A DNA stretch of 64,000 nt, taken from the NCBI RefSeq assembly GCF_000149955.1, contig NC_030990.1, positions 1,780,502-1,844,501 of the forward strand. The letters are read 5' to 3'. Under the pieces are notes generated by a model. The model was given only the letters and a program-made list of their open reading frames with translations. It was not told where the DNA came from and did no database searches. Each line of letters begins with the position of its first letter. Positions within the stretch are counted from its first letter, which is position 1. A program made the translations under genes and the position numbers. This document shows positions 1 through 12,556 of the stretch, piece by piece. The DNA comes from Fusarium oxysporum f. sp. lycopersici 4287 (taxonomy: Eukaryota > Ascomycota > Sordariomycetes > Hypocreales > Nectriaceae).

Positions 1-2750
1 AGGCCACTGTGCATGATGTTGAAGGCACCTGGAGGGATCTGACAGAGAACGTCAACGGCATGGCCATGAACTTGACCACTCAAGTACGAGAAATTGCCAA
101 GGTTACAACAGCTGTCGCCAAAGGTGACTTGACAAAGAAGATTGGGGTTGAGGTCAAGGGTGAAATTGCAGAACTGAAGAACACCATTAACCAGATGGTG
201 GATCGTCTTGGTACGTTTGCCGTTGAGGTGAGCAAGGTAGCCAGGGAAGTAGGCACAGATGGAACATTGGGTGGACAGGCTCAAGTTGCCAATGTTGAAG
301 GTAAATGGAAGGATCTCACAGAAAACGTCAACACAATGGCGTCAAATCTCACAGTCCAGGTAAGGCTCAGATGTCTACTCAGAAAGCTCAAATTTGGCAT
401 GGTCACTAACCAAATCCTAGGTCCGAAGTATCTCAACGGTTACTCAAGCCATTGCGAACGGCGACATGAGCCAGAAGATCAAGGTCGAAGCAAATGGAGA
501 GATACAAGTGCTGAAAGAAACCATCAATAACATGGTTGACCGTTTGTCTAGCTTCTGTTACGAAGTGCAGCGAGTTGCAAAGGATGTGGGTGTTGATGGA
601 AAGATGGGTGCTCAAGCCGACGTAGGTGGTCTAGACGGCCGCTGGAAAGAGATCACCACAGATGTCAACACAATGGCCAGTAACCTGGTAAGTAATCTTT
701 GATGACCTTGCGGGAAACCCATTTTCTAACTCGTACAGACTACACAAGTGCGCGCCTTCTCAGATATAACCAACTTGGCCACCGACGGGGATTTCACCAA
801 GCTAGTCGACGTCGAAGCATCGGGTGAGATGGACGAGCTCAAGCGCAAGATCAACCAGATGATTTCAAATCTGCGCGATTCTATTCAGCGTAATACTCAG
901 GCCAGGGAAGCTGCCGAACTTGCCAACAAGACCAAGTCAGAGTTCCTCGCCAACATGTCCCATGAAATTCGAACGCCGATGAACGGTATCATCGGAATGA
1001 CTCAACTGACATTGGACACCGATCTGACTCAATATCAGAGGGAGATGCTTAACATTGTCAATAATCTTGCCAATAGCCTCTTGACGATAATTGACGATAT
1101 CTTGGATCTTTCCAAGATTGAAGCTCGGAGAATGGTCATTGAGGAGATTCCTTACACACTGCGTGGAACCGTCTTCAATGCCCTCAAGACTCTCGCTGTC
1201 AAGGCAAATGAGAAGTTCTTGGATCTCACCTACAAGGTCGATAGCTCCGTGCCTGACTACGTTATTGGCGACTCCTTCCGTCTCAGACAAATTATCCTCA
1301 ACCTTGTTGGCAATGCTATCAAGTTCACAGAGCATGGTGAGGTCAGCCTAACGATCAAGGAGAGCATGGGGCAAAACAATGTCCGACCTGGAGAGTATGC
1401 GGTTGAGTTTGTCGTGGAGGACACGGGCATAGGAATCGCCCAAGATAAACTGGATTTGATCTTCGACACGTTCCAACAAGCGGATGGTTCCATGACGCGC
1501 AAGTTTGGCGGAACAGGTCTAGGTCTATCTATTTCGAAACGACTCGTCAATCTCATGGGTGGTGATCTCTGGGTAAACAGTGAACATGGCAAGGGCAGTG
1601 AATTTCACTTCACATGCTTAGTCAAGCTTGCTCCTGACGATGCTGCTCTGATCGAGCAACAGATCCGCCCCTACCGAGGTCATCAAGTGCTATTCGTCGA
1701 CAAGGCCCAGTCGCAGAACGCCACCTCAATCAAGCCTATGCTTGAGAAGATCGGGCTGAAGCCTGTCGTTGTGGATTCGGAGAAGAGTCCTGCGCTGACT
1801 CGTCTTCAAAGCGGTGGCTCCCTTCCCTATGATGCTATCCTCGTCGATTCCATTGACACTGCGAGAAGGTTAAGAGCCGTGGACGATTTCAAGTACCTTC
1901 CTATCGTCTTGCTGGCACCAGTTGTTCACGTTAGTCTGAAGTCGTGCTTGGATCTGGGAATTACGTCGTATATGACCACGCCATGCAAGCTCATTGATCT
2001 AGGAAATGGCATGATTCCGGCTCTCGAGAACCGGGCGACACCTTCACTCGCTGACAACACGAAATCTTTCGAAATTCTGCTCGCCGAAGACAACACCGTC
2101 AACCAACGATTAGCAGTGAAAATTCTCGAGAAGTATCACCATGTGGTAACAGTGGTTGGTAACGGCTGGGAAGCTGTCAAAGCCGTCCAAAGCAAGAAAT
2201 TCGATGTCATTCTTATGGATGTACAAATGCCGATCATGGTAAGTATCAACATCGTCAAACTCAATCCTCGCAGTCATCGCGCAGACAGATTTACTAACGC
2301 TTCTGATTGTAGGGAGGCTTCGAAGCCACGGGCAAGATTCGAGAATACGAACGTGGCATAGGGAGCCACCGCACACCTATCATTGCTCTAACGGCCCACG
2401 CCATGATGGGTGACCGAGAGAAGTGTATCCAAGCTCAGATGGACGAGTATTTGTCCAAACCCTTGCAGCAAAACCATCTCATCCAGACGATCCTCAAGTG
2501 CGCGACGCTCGGCGGCCCTTTGCTTGAAAAGAATCGTGAACGGGAACTGGCACTTCATGCCGAGACGAAATCGAAGCACAAGGAGGGGGGACAGGGTCTG
2601 CTACGACCCACACTCGAGAGCCGCTCATTCACGAGTCGAGAACCTCTGTTGGGAAATGGCAAGGAGAGCCCTGCCATTCTGGCTACTGATGAGGATCCCC
2701 TGGCAAGAGCACGTCTTGACCTCTCTGATATGCGAAGTCTTACCAACTAA
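1..2750 (+). CDS. os1: Group III hybrid histidine kinase Os-1/Nik1 (5' partial)
   Basis: This cytoplasmic osmosensing kinase acts upstream of the HOG MAP-kinase phosphorelay; the family is the target of phenylpyrrole and dicarboximide fungicides. The window opens inside the gene, with reading frame starting at base 3. Exons are <1-359, 421-687, 739-2238 and 2313-2750, giving 853 visible residues. Three copies of the HAMP-type unit recur (DLTENVN, then MASNLTxQVR, then GDxTKKI-like blocks), which is the group III signature. They are followed by the H-box with phospho-accepting His ([12 protein letters not shown]), the N-box ([14 protein letters not shown]), the G-boxes (DTGIGI and GGTGLGLSI) and a receiver domain. 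The receiver carries the acidic pair in LLAEDN and the phospho-acceptor Asp in ILMDVQMP, at about 2218. A 74-bp intron interrupts the receiver just after that Asp. All kinase and receiver motifs are intact. The C-terminal tail is low complexity and ends in LTN. Confidence 0.97.
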
Positions 2751-3690
2751 CTGGTTCTCGCATTTCAGGCTTTCATGAGATCGCTCAGTCAGTAACGAGA
2801 TGACGATGGATCACATGCCTACGTCCGTCATTGCGAAATACTACTGCACATTGTGAGGCAACCAGTTGAGATTCACCGCAGGGTCTTTTCCGGTCACCAC
2901 ACCACTCCTGTGCCCCTCGTGGATTTTGTGACAATACCAACTGTCTATCACGGGAGCTGGTGCATGAACTGGCCATGACCGACATGAAGTTCACGAACTT
3001 GAGGCACTGGTTGATTAAGCGACAGCGAATCATGATACCTGGCAAGGTCCAAAGCACTGTCTCGGCGTTCCTCACCTTCCATTTGCTTGAAGCTTGAGAT
3101 GGATGTAATTCTTTTTTATCGCATTATATTTGTCATGTGGCGTTTCTGGGGTTTTCATGGGAGGACGATTACGTCAAACTTCCTGCAAAGAAGGACGTTT
3201 ATCGATCCAGTTGCTCGTAACAACGACGTATATCGATTTAGATGAACATGATCCGACAACAAAAACATAAGTATACGATACATGTCGGCGACCACAGTTA
3301 GAATAAGGAAGGGACGATTGGAGAAGGGTCACTCGAGGATGGGGGGTTTCACATGGATTGCTGTTTGATCTTTTGCTCTACGGGTTTGCTCATCGCGTTT
3401 TGTCCGGTTTTTCTCTGTTCGTTCATGTTATTATTTCATTTTGCCCTTCTATACGGGGCTGGACATGAGCCTCTGAGCTCGAGGAGTACGTGGGATCGAA
3501 AGATAGGTGAGAGAATAGGGATGTCTTTTCAACGAAATAGGGAATGATTATCAAATGGCCGCTACCGTCCAGATATTTCAGGCATAAGAGTCTTTGGGGA
3601 AGAGATTGATGAATGGCTTGACACCCTGCTTCCCTTGTCTTGTCTACTATGTGAAATAATGTGAAGCCACTGCTCGAACTGGTTGGTCGC
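2751..3690. other. Intergenic, tail-to-tail spacer
   Basis: This stretch lies between the stop of the histidine kinase and the stop of the convergent small coiled-coil gene. It should hold both 3' UTRs. The short open frames here have no recognisable content, and I see no RNA gene. Confidence 0.6.
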
Positions 3691-5419
3691 TTAGGTTGCA
3701 TCCTTTTCAATCTTTTCTGCGTCGCCATTAGCACCGTCCAGTGATCTGCCCTTCTGATCTTTGTCTGCAGCTCCCGGGGAGCTGTTGGCCTTAGCTGCGG
3801 TGGCGGGCATCTGTGGGGTTTCTCTGGCTTCTAAAGCAGCGAGGATGGCATCGAGTCTGCTCTCAAGGTTTGAAAGATTATTCTCAAGGGCTGTGGCCGC
3901 TTGCTCGCCTCTATGGAGCCTTTGTGTCAGTTGCGGTTCTTAAAAATTCGCTCTTAGAGTTTGATGCCAAAGTAGCAGGGAGACGAAGGTCATGTCAAGG
4001 GTAGTGAGGTGTGTAGGAACAGGAACGACTGCGTCATACAAGCTGTGAAGATATCGTGATACGTCTATGCTAGGGATGCTCGCCTCGCTTGCGAGTCACC
4101 AAGACAGCCCAAGAACTTATATAACCAATGAAATGCATGTCGAGCGACTTAAGAATGTAGTGATACAAGGGTCAGGAGGCAATCGGAGACTTCCTTCACC
4201 GACGAAGTGACTGTACAATCCGGGAGATGCAAGGGTAGTGATGGGTGATTATCGGTGCCAATAGATGCCGATCTCCCGAGGACCTTGTTCAGCTGAGGTT
4301 CTTGAGATTCAGATTCTGAAAAATGGCATTTTGAAAATCGCCATCGCCATGGCTAAACGCTCTGGCCATAGCTAGGTGTCGAGCACGCCGGTAGGTGAAT
4401 AGATCTGTGAACTGAGACTCAAGTCAAGGGATCTAGAGGCCGAGGAGTTCTTCGTTGCATGCAGGGTCCTACCAAAAAGTTGGACGGAAGCAATTCAGGT
4501 GATTTGATGGCAAATGGTGGCAAGGAGAATGTGTAAAACAGAAATGCGAGAGTGGGAAGACAGTGGATGGGAAGGATAGGTCGTGTGAGAGGGAGTGTGA
4601 ATGTGAATAAACAGTGAGATGAACTGGGGAATGACGTTGAACTTTGGAATAGTATACCTAGCAAGGTCTCGGTAGGCCTGGAACAGAAAATTGTCAGTGA
4701 ACGGACATGCAATATCATGCAATGCAGTGCAATAGCAATAGTGAGGGATAGATTGACAATGAGAGTAAAACGGGAGGGTGTGTGAACAGAAGAATGCTGA
4801 CAACAAAATAGTGATATGATACCGGTATTCCCCCAAGGTCCAACCAACCCCAGGATCCAGGGATCGGAGATGCAGAATGCAGGATGCCAATGTGAATGCA
4901 GATGCAAATCAGGAGGGTTCGACTTGTGGCAGCCAAGCGAAGCGAGAAGGTCTCGACCAACTGGCTGGGTCTAGCTAAGGTATAAAACGTTCCACGGGCA
5001 GGCCGGGTCTAGACTTTTTGGGGTGGGAATAGACAGGGAATCAATGAATGGCATGTTGAGGAATGGTATTGAGATTGGGGAACAGAAAGAGCATTGTTTG
5101 TGACGCTTGGTTGTCAGATCGAACAACCGGTAAACAAATCGAACAAATATATCAACGATCATCTCGGCCATCATGGTGTTGTTTTGCTGCTATTCCGTAA
5201 TTGGAGAGATGGCAAAGTGTGTCATCCCCACACGTTTTTGTTTGTTCTTTTGGAGCGGCAAAATGATATCGGAGCAACATATGTAGGAGAGTTCAAAAAA
5301 AAAAAAAAGAAAAAGAAAAAGATCATGACTTGACTCACCTGGGCCAAATCGGCATCCCCCGAACTTGAACCCGAGGCCGGAGGCTTTGTGGCTCGGTTGT
5401 TTGTGTCAGATGGGGCCAT
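3691..5419 (-). CDS. Small coiled-coil protein with a 20-nt micro-exon
   Basis: The function is not recognised. Reading leftwards, the exons are 5339-5419, 4658-4677 and 3691-3910. They total 321 nt and encode 106 residues. Exon 1 gives MAPSDTNN... ending ADLAQ. The 20-nt exon gives AYRDLAR and is flanked by a cag acceptor and a gtatac donor. Exon 3 continues as GEQAATALENNL, then SNLESRLDAILAALEA, a heptad-patterned amphipathic helix, then a charged Ala/Gly/Asp/Lys tail ending EKDAT. The frame closes exactly only if the micro-exon is included. The two introns (661 and 747 bp) are about ten times longer than the others in the window. The first intron contains an A-rich run near 5296-5325. The helix suggests a small subunit of a larger complex, but I cannot say which. 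Alternative exon 3 acceptors a few bases away are possible. Confidence 0.6.
5296..5330 (+). repeat. A-rich low-complexity run
   Basis: A run of 14 A residues is followed by AAAAAG-type units. On the minus strand it is a T-rich tract just inside intron 1 of the small coiled-coil gene, a few bases downstream of the donor. It is prone to slippage and has no coding meaning. Confidence 0.8.
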
Positions 5420-8400
5420 GGTGTTTAACTTCCTTTTTGCCGTCTAGACAGAGGCAAGTAATCAACGACAAGGAATAGGCAGGTCTTCAATGCGATGATT
5501 GGTTGAGCGGAACGAAGCAATTACCTCGTCTCTTGGTGGCCGTGGATGATATTGTTTGCGCTGTTTGTTGTAAGAGAACGGAGAAACTGAGGCTGTTCTG
5601 AAAAGAGCGGGCTGACTTTCGGTCCACATCCAATGATTGCGCTTGCTAGTGGTGGGATTCTCGCGTAGGCAATTACCTTAGCAACTCAGATGCTGCTATA
5701 CCCTCTGCACCCACAAGCCTAACCTAAGGGTATAACCGTAAAGATCCATAGGTAGGTACGGATAACAGTAAGCCAGTGAAGAACCACTAACATCCAATTG
5801 TAGGTGCACTTTACAGTGGCCCTCTCGTGGAAATCTAATCAATACAATAGGTTGGTCTCAGGGGCGGCTGTAAAAGCACTTCTGCGTAGTACATCCTGCG
5901 AATAATAGCCCGCATAGCATCGAGTGACCATGCCATGGATGCCGCCAATTGTCTGGAAAGGAGAATATCTGAGATTATTGCATGCCTCAAATCACAACTC
6001 AGTCGCGTATACGGTATCTCAAAGTGGGCAATGCAGATAGTGATGGGGATATGGCAAATTTGGGTCTAGAACAATATCTCGATCCCGATTTTGACGGGCG
6101 CGAACACGGGCCGTCGAATGCGTCCATGGAGAGGAGAGAAAGGGGTGGCTTGTCAATGTCAACCCACGAGAGAAACTGAACAAGGGGTAGTTGAGCCTCG
6201 ACTCTATTCATGAGCACAGACAACAATCACCACATTGGTCCAAACAATCGAGGAGGGACGGTGGGATTTTTTTGCAAGCTGATGCCATCTATTATTGACG
6301 ATGGGCTGTGGATACGAAGCTCATTAAACAACTTTTGCAAAGTCTTCTCACACGAGCCAGACATATCTGGGAGGCTGGTATTGCCCTCTCAGACATGTAA
6401 GTTAAAGAATAGGTTACTACTATAGTTGGTTACTCCGTACTTCAGGTTTACTTGCCTCAATGCTCGGTAACAAGGAGATATCCCGAACAAACTACCTAGC
6501 AACGTGTCTTAGATCTGTGGGAAACTTTCAGATAATTCCCCCGTTATTAGGCACCCGTAATAAGAAACACAGGGAAGATATTATCCGAAGAATAAAGGAT
6601 GGAATAGATAGTTTCCTGTCAGTTATGATTGAATGCATGAGTGCCGTGGCGGATCCATGGGCTCGATCGATTCGTCTAGACACATGCAACACATGCGCCA
6701 CAGGCCTGGACCACGACGGATGGCGGTCACAACATGATCTGGGCCATTGTGGGTCGCCTCAAGACAACCGCAGCTGAGATTTTGGCATCAACGAGGGAGT
6801 GAGGAGATGGTTGTCAATATTGTTGCCAGGCCGAAGCAAAGCGACCGATCTACTGTGTCAAGGCGTTGGGCCTCTGAGACCAAGAGACAGATAACTGAAG
6901 CTGTTGTGAAAATTGCAAAAGTAGCTGAACAGGCGTGGGTACGACCATGATATGCACCCAACAAATCTCCTTTGGAATCTCATTTGGTCCGCATTTACAT
7001 ACGCATCAAAGTCGATGGCAAACCAACACGCCAGATCTCAACGTGCAGCTGCGTTACCACCCAGACTCTAAAAAAGGAATGTACTTCGTGAAGAGGAATT
7101 CTTGGAGTATGACATGAATACGTGCTTACATTTATGGGATGTACAGTAGGTAGTCGCTCTATCTTTATCCACTCCGCTAATAGGAAATAGTCAAAGTGTC
7201 TCTGAAACTCTCCGATCAACTAGGCTGACTGGGACTGGCACAAACCGGTGGAGTGCGCTGACAAGCCTGCAAGCTTGTCTTTGGCTATCGATCGAACTCG
7301 CCGCTCGCATCCATGTCTATGGCTGGGGTTCTAGATTCGACTGCGACCTAACAGCCCAGGTATCAGAGTGCCCCAGCACGATCAGTGTCGTAAATCGGGC
7401 AACTCTACTCGCAGTGTTGCATGTGGAGACGAGCACAGCAGCAGTGAGCGTAGCAAGTTAACTTACCTAGGTATCCAACAATCCGATGGCTAGGCACCTA
7501 GATAAAGAAGACCAGTTTGATGGTGTACAGGCCCCCCGCCGGTGCAAAATGGGCTACGGAGATTTCTTCGATAGGATCCATCGATTTACATAAACCTGGC
7601 TTGGCTACTCGGGGTAAGTTAGTTGCTGATCATTTCCTATGTTTTATCCGATGCGATTCCGTGTTCAAGTGCTGAAATACAAGTCCCAAGATGGTAAATT
7701 CATGTATACACTCATAATCTGAACTACCTGAGGTGCCTAGTACCTACTATACTTATAGCACCTAGTATCTAAGGCGTATATCTCCCCTGAGGTACCTTCG
7801 GTTGTAACTTACCGTACCTTAAGGTAGTACCTGTGTGCAAACGTGTCGAATGTGAACAAGCAAAAAAGCGCTTAAGCCCGGCCAATCAGATAGAGCAACA
7901 GCTAGCTGGAACCGATACCAAGTAGACTGGGATTATATTATACCTAGGCAGGCACAGAGGAAGATTAACAGGACATCCGGGAATAATAGCCCAGGAAAGC
8001 GGACTCGAAGCGGCCCCTTCCATGCACTCTATGCAGGGTTTGGACAGGGACCAACCAACTGCCTCTCTCCCTACCAGTTAGTGCACACCCTTTCCAAAGA
8101 TCAGATATGTCCATTGCCCTGTCAGCCTATGCCCAGTGACCCTAGCATAATCCCATCACTTACACTTCGCTACTTACTCCCGTCAACGTTCTAGACTCAA
8201 CATCGTGGAGAAATATTCGCCTTGATGCGCTTTACGCGACGCCGGGGAGTCGGTCATGAGCGTTTATTTTTGACATCAAAAACCACAATGCCCGAAACCT
8301 TTCGGGCACTGTAGCCTTCATATCTGTCTACCTAATCGGAGGCGGACGTTGGAGATACAGCCAGCCAGCCCAGGTAGCTCAGCCTCCTTCAACCCTCCAG

Positions 8401-10950
8401 GCGCCTAGTATGGCTAGTTAGGCTGCTGTCACAACAGCTGAGCACATACCGCCGGTAGTCTTTCGCTTCTCCCGAGAAAACCGGGGATTTTTGGATTCTG
8501 CGAGCTTAAAGCTTATTGGCTCAGCGACACGGACTATGCTCCGTGACCCTTTCTTTACATCATTCTTGACTTGCAAAACTGAATATTAGGCCATGATCAA
8601 TTTCGCGATCGATCAAGATATCGCCAACTCAAGCTCAATATAATGGCCAAGGTGGCACAGTCCGAATAAGCCTCTGGGATCGAAACGAAAGATGCATGGC
8701 TGAATGGCTAAAGGGGGAGGCGTTACATTGAACGGGGAGCCGGCCACTCAATCCGTCACTATTCACCAATCCCAGGGCTCTGAGGGATCGAGATTCTAGA
8801 CCCTTTGTCGAATTCCCATCCCGCTCATGGCGATTTTACCACCAGCTTTCGATTCACAATTACCGACACTACGTATTGTGGCTATCGAATGTTTGCAATG
8901 CCATCTGAGTGGCCGGACGATGAATAATCCCATCTTGCACATCTCGGTCGTTGATAGCCATTAACTTGCTACCTGTGAACTATCGCATACCCACTAAAAG
9001 CCACTATGCCTAATAGAACCAACTATCTTCCTCAGCTTCGGCTCGTCAACGCAGCAAATACCCAAATGGCCCAAACAGAATTAGACTATCAGAGCACCGG
9101 AGAAACAGAATCAAAGGAGGACTCCCGGAGATCGGTCGTGCGCTTTCACTCTGGATGACACTGCCCCATCATGGTAGAAAGGGTAAACACATGATGCCTT
9201 GGAACGAGTTCCAATATGCGTCATTCGACTTGAGGCATCAACCATCTGCGCAACATGACAAATTCTGGCGGCTGCACGAACGGACTTCCCAAAGACGTCG
9301 GTGGCCGTACCATGTGGCCCGTGAAAAGGGGACCTGGGGCATTTCTGAGCAAGCAGATCACCTGTTGGCGCGGCATCATAGGCGATTCGATCAAGGCCCT
9401 GCTCGATCATGGTGAAGTTGGAGTTCTGGCGTTGTGCGATCAGTAAGCCAAACCTCGATTTCAACAAAGGCGATGGCTCGATGGCGATCAGGAACAACCC
9501 ACGAGCGGATTGTGGACAGCCCAGGGCGTGCGTCACTTATACCGGCTCCACACCCCCGGCTCGCAATAGCTCCGACCACCAGAACTCGACCCAGAAACTC
9601 CGTTTTAGTTAACCCACAACCACCTGGCTACCGACGAGCGTTGCCATTTGTAGAACAAGCTCAACTTCAACCCTGACCGTCCGTCTGTCACGCTTCTTTT
9701 AGCTGGTTGATGCACCGTCTCGGCGAGTTTCGAAGATCTTTGAGCCAGCTGCAGAGGAGGATGGGGAGACCACGTCCAAGAGCGTGACATTCTCACCCCA
9801 TCACCCAGTCATCCCGTATCGTACCGTACGGGAGGCCACGACCGTTTCACGAATTGGGATCGAGATCTTACCCGTTACAGGTTCTGAGCTGCTGCGCTAC
9901 CGACATGCTCCTGAGTTCGAGGGCTGGCAAAGCCTGGTGTGGACGGGTGACGCATGTAGCCAATGACTGTCATCTTGCCGTGTAGGGGCAAATCAATCAA
10001 TCAAATTGACGGTTGATCGTCATGCCAAATTGCCACTTTCTGAATAGAGGATGCGATGCGCCAAACCCCATAACAGGCTTGCCCGCGTCCTTGGAACATC
10101 ATGATGGGACCGCACGCTCTGTGGAACATCAAACAAACACCAGCAGCATCAGTATCAGCATCAGCAGTAGCAGCAATGGTGTGTATCTTTTCGATGAGTG
10201 TCGATTTCCATCCGACTTTCGATTTGGTGCTACCATCTCAAGCACCGCGTCGCATTTTCCTCTCAACACATCCGCCCATCCATTCATGGATGGCTCTGCT
10301 AGAACTCACAGTCACGGGCACCAGTAGCGTTGCGTTGTGTTGCGTTGAAGCGACATCAATATGCCCATGGTCCCAGATATCGTTCATGAATGCGTCAATT
10401 GGACCAATTTGGGGCATCTCGATGTTGTCTAGGTGCCGCCCTATCGTATACGTAGCCCGATGACAGGGCCTCGGGGGTCCACGCTTCTTGTTTTCGACCC
10501 ATCTCGAGTCTGAACTGCATTTCTGTACGTACGTTGCTTAGCAATGTTCGTGCCAATTGTCCATAACTCCCAAGACCTAATATGATGGATGATGGACAAT
10601 GATGATAATGCTCCGGTGTAGAATCGGCCCTTGCATCATTCATCTTTCTCGAACGTCAAAACTTGATACGCTCTATAACAGAAAAAGAAAGAGGCTGCGG
10701 ATCAACAGCCAACCCAGAATTTAAGAGACAAGCGTGCCAAGGCTGTGTGCCCTTGACGGAAGATTAGACATACACCCTTCTTCCATACACGTCCACGCCC
10801 CCTTTAGGTTGAGTTGTGAACTGACTGGGCTAGACCATGCCCTCCTAGTTCTCTTGGAGCCTCTGAACAACAAGACCCCCCGAAGCGAGTGCCATGTAGG
10901 AATCTGATGTTTCTGTCCTTTTTCTGCCACTTGAACTCTCACGATTCTAT
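5420..10950. other. Gene-poor intergenic stretch
   Basis: About 5.5 kb without a gene I can support. The open frames here (for example minus-strand 9111-9536, 141 codons) overlap several equally long frames on both strands, lack splice-joined continuations and match no family I know. The stretch contains several clusters of GGTA/TACC words (near 7480-7500 and 7720-7830) and a short perfect hairpin at 8289-8308. I see no transposase, reverse transcriptase or terminal repeats, and no tRNA. Confidence 0.5.
8289..8308. repeat. Short perfect inverted repeat (hairpin)
   Basis: A 9-base arm, tgcccgaaa, is followed by two bases and its exact reverse complement tttcgggca. It lies in otherwise featureless intergenic DNA. 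It could form a small hairpin or be a palindromic protein-binding site; it may also be chance in 64 kb. Confidence 0.5.
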
Positions 10951-12556
10951 CATCGCTTCCGAAACCCTGCTTTGCCTATTCCCATTCAACTAATCGTATT
11001 TATTCTTTTGCCGGTGGCTGCGGCACCTCCGACCCTGCCCCGTTTTCCCCTGGACCCTGTCTCTACCTCCATCTACATACAGCATCTGGATCCCACGATG
11101 CCCTGAACAAGAATCCCCCATCCCAATATTGGCTTTAACACCAGCTCCCCACAGAGCAACTCATCTTTGACCTGTCTTTCTTCGACAGCCCTCACACCCC
11201 CTCCCGTATGTCCACGACTGAAGCCCCGTCCCTACAGTCTAATTCTTATATTCGTCCTGCCTTGCCTTGCCTGTCTTTTGACTCTCACGCTCGCGCACAC
11301 GCCAACAAGAGCCTAGGCCCAGAACATTTGATCCTCAACCGACCTGCAGCCAAACCTAACCCGGAGCCTGTCCCCTTGGATCTGTCACCTCACAGTCGTC
11401 TCATAAGTTTCAGTCCGAAGATCACCTGCCAATCCACGTCTCGTCACTGTCTTCGACATCTATCCCAGACGAGGTCTTGCGCCGCTGACAGACCGTGAGC
11501 TTTCATTCTTCTCTCATCGCGGTTGGACACAATACCCTCAACCCACCACCCACCACAGCACAGCACTTGCTCTTTGCAATCGAGATATCCGATTCCGCCT
11601 GTTGTCTCTGGGGGTGCCCGTAACTGCACTTCACTCCCTCTCGAACTCATCTCATCTATCCAACCTACTTGCTCGCCCTCTGTTGTTTCCCTTTCCTTTG
11701 AATTTCCAGCTTCTGCCTCAGAAAACTCTTTTCTATTCATCGTTGTGGCTTGTCAATTGACAAAGAATAACAACCCTTCACCATATGTCCCAACTCAGTT
11801 TCTTGTCCAAGGTCCGCTGCTCACCAATTGTCCGGCCCAATATCATTACATCTTGCTTGTACGTGCCTCCTATTTCTTTCGTCATTCTCCTACACCCCCT
11901 CCCCTTACCCTCTGCATGTTCACCAAAGACTTTATGCCCTTCAATGCAATCATCAGGCCCTCTGCCTCTCGATCCTTGAGTTTATCACTCCTGTGTTGCC
12001 CAAGATTTCCGTTCCACGTCCGAACCTCCTCACCCATCACACTTGATCGATCACTACCCACCGAAGATCCAAAGCCTCATTCCCGTATTCTGAAACTTTT
12101 CGAATGTAGCATAACGTCTTGTTACTCCCAGATTCTTGCCTAGCATCACTCTCACAATAGCTCCTTTGTTGAGCCACCCAGCTTGAACCGACATCGTCAG
12201 TTCACCATAGCTCAGTGCCAAACCTCGCGTTTCAAAACCCACCCATTTTCAGTTGTATCCATCCATCAACACAACCAACCAGCAAAAAGGACCATCAAAG
12301 GCCTCATATACCAGTGGTTAACACATTTGTATAAAAGACGTACCCGAACATATCACCAGACGCGCACTGGACGCATCCTCGACGCATTAAACAAGCTTGA
12401 TCACTTGATAACATTGCTTGTTTCCTCTTGCAATTTGTAAAGCACTCTAGCCACTTGTACCTGGGACGAAGTTGAGCTGTCACACTGGCACCAATTAATA
12501 AAAAAAAACTGTTTGTCTTTGGAGGGAGGTTCCCCGGAACTTTCCAACTGGGCTGT
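10951..12556 (+). promoter_or_regulatory. Long pyrimidine-rich leader with upstream ORFs, before the SAM/HMG gene
   Basis: Roughly 1.6 kb directly upstream of the HMG-box start codon is strongly C/T-rich on the plus strand, the usual look of long 5' leaders and promoters of ascomycete regulatory genes. It contains upstream ATG-initiated frames, including 11523-12143 (206 codons) and 12183-12440 (85 codons). Their translations are rich in Ser, Pro, Leu and Cys and read as translated CT-rich DNA rather than a protein. I infer a long leader that may limit translation. The transcription start cannot be seen. Confidence 0.4.

Noticed and set aside
4419..4907. 162-codon minus-strand frame inside the small coiled-coil gene
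   Set aside because: It spans the 20-nt exon and intron DNA. The composition is His/Leu/Ser/Pro-rich low complexity, with no family features.
8690..8730. tRNA-like text (gcatggctgaatggctaaag)
   Set aside because: It recalls a D-arm, but no matching anticodon arm, TTCRANTCC T-loop or acceptor pairing follows.
9111..9612. Overlapping frames of 60-141 codons on both strands
   Set aside because: Several frames of similar length overlap on both strands with no family features or splice-supported extension. This is typical of unselected GC-balanced DNA.
11523..12143. 206-codon plus-strand open frame
   Set aside because: The translation is Ser/Pro/Leu/Cys-rich and simply reflects C/T-rich DNA. 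It has no domain and sits directly upstream of the SAM/HMG gene, so it is treated as leader or uORF.
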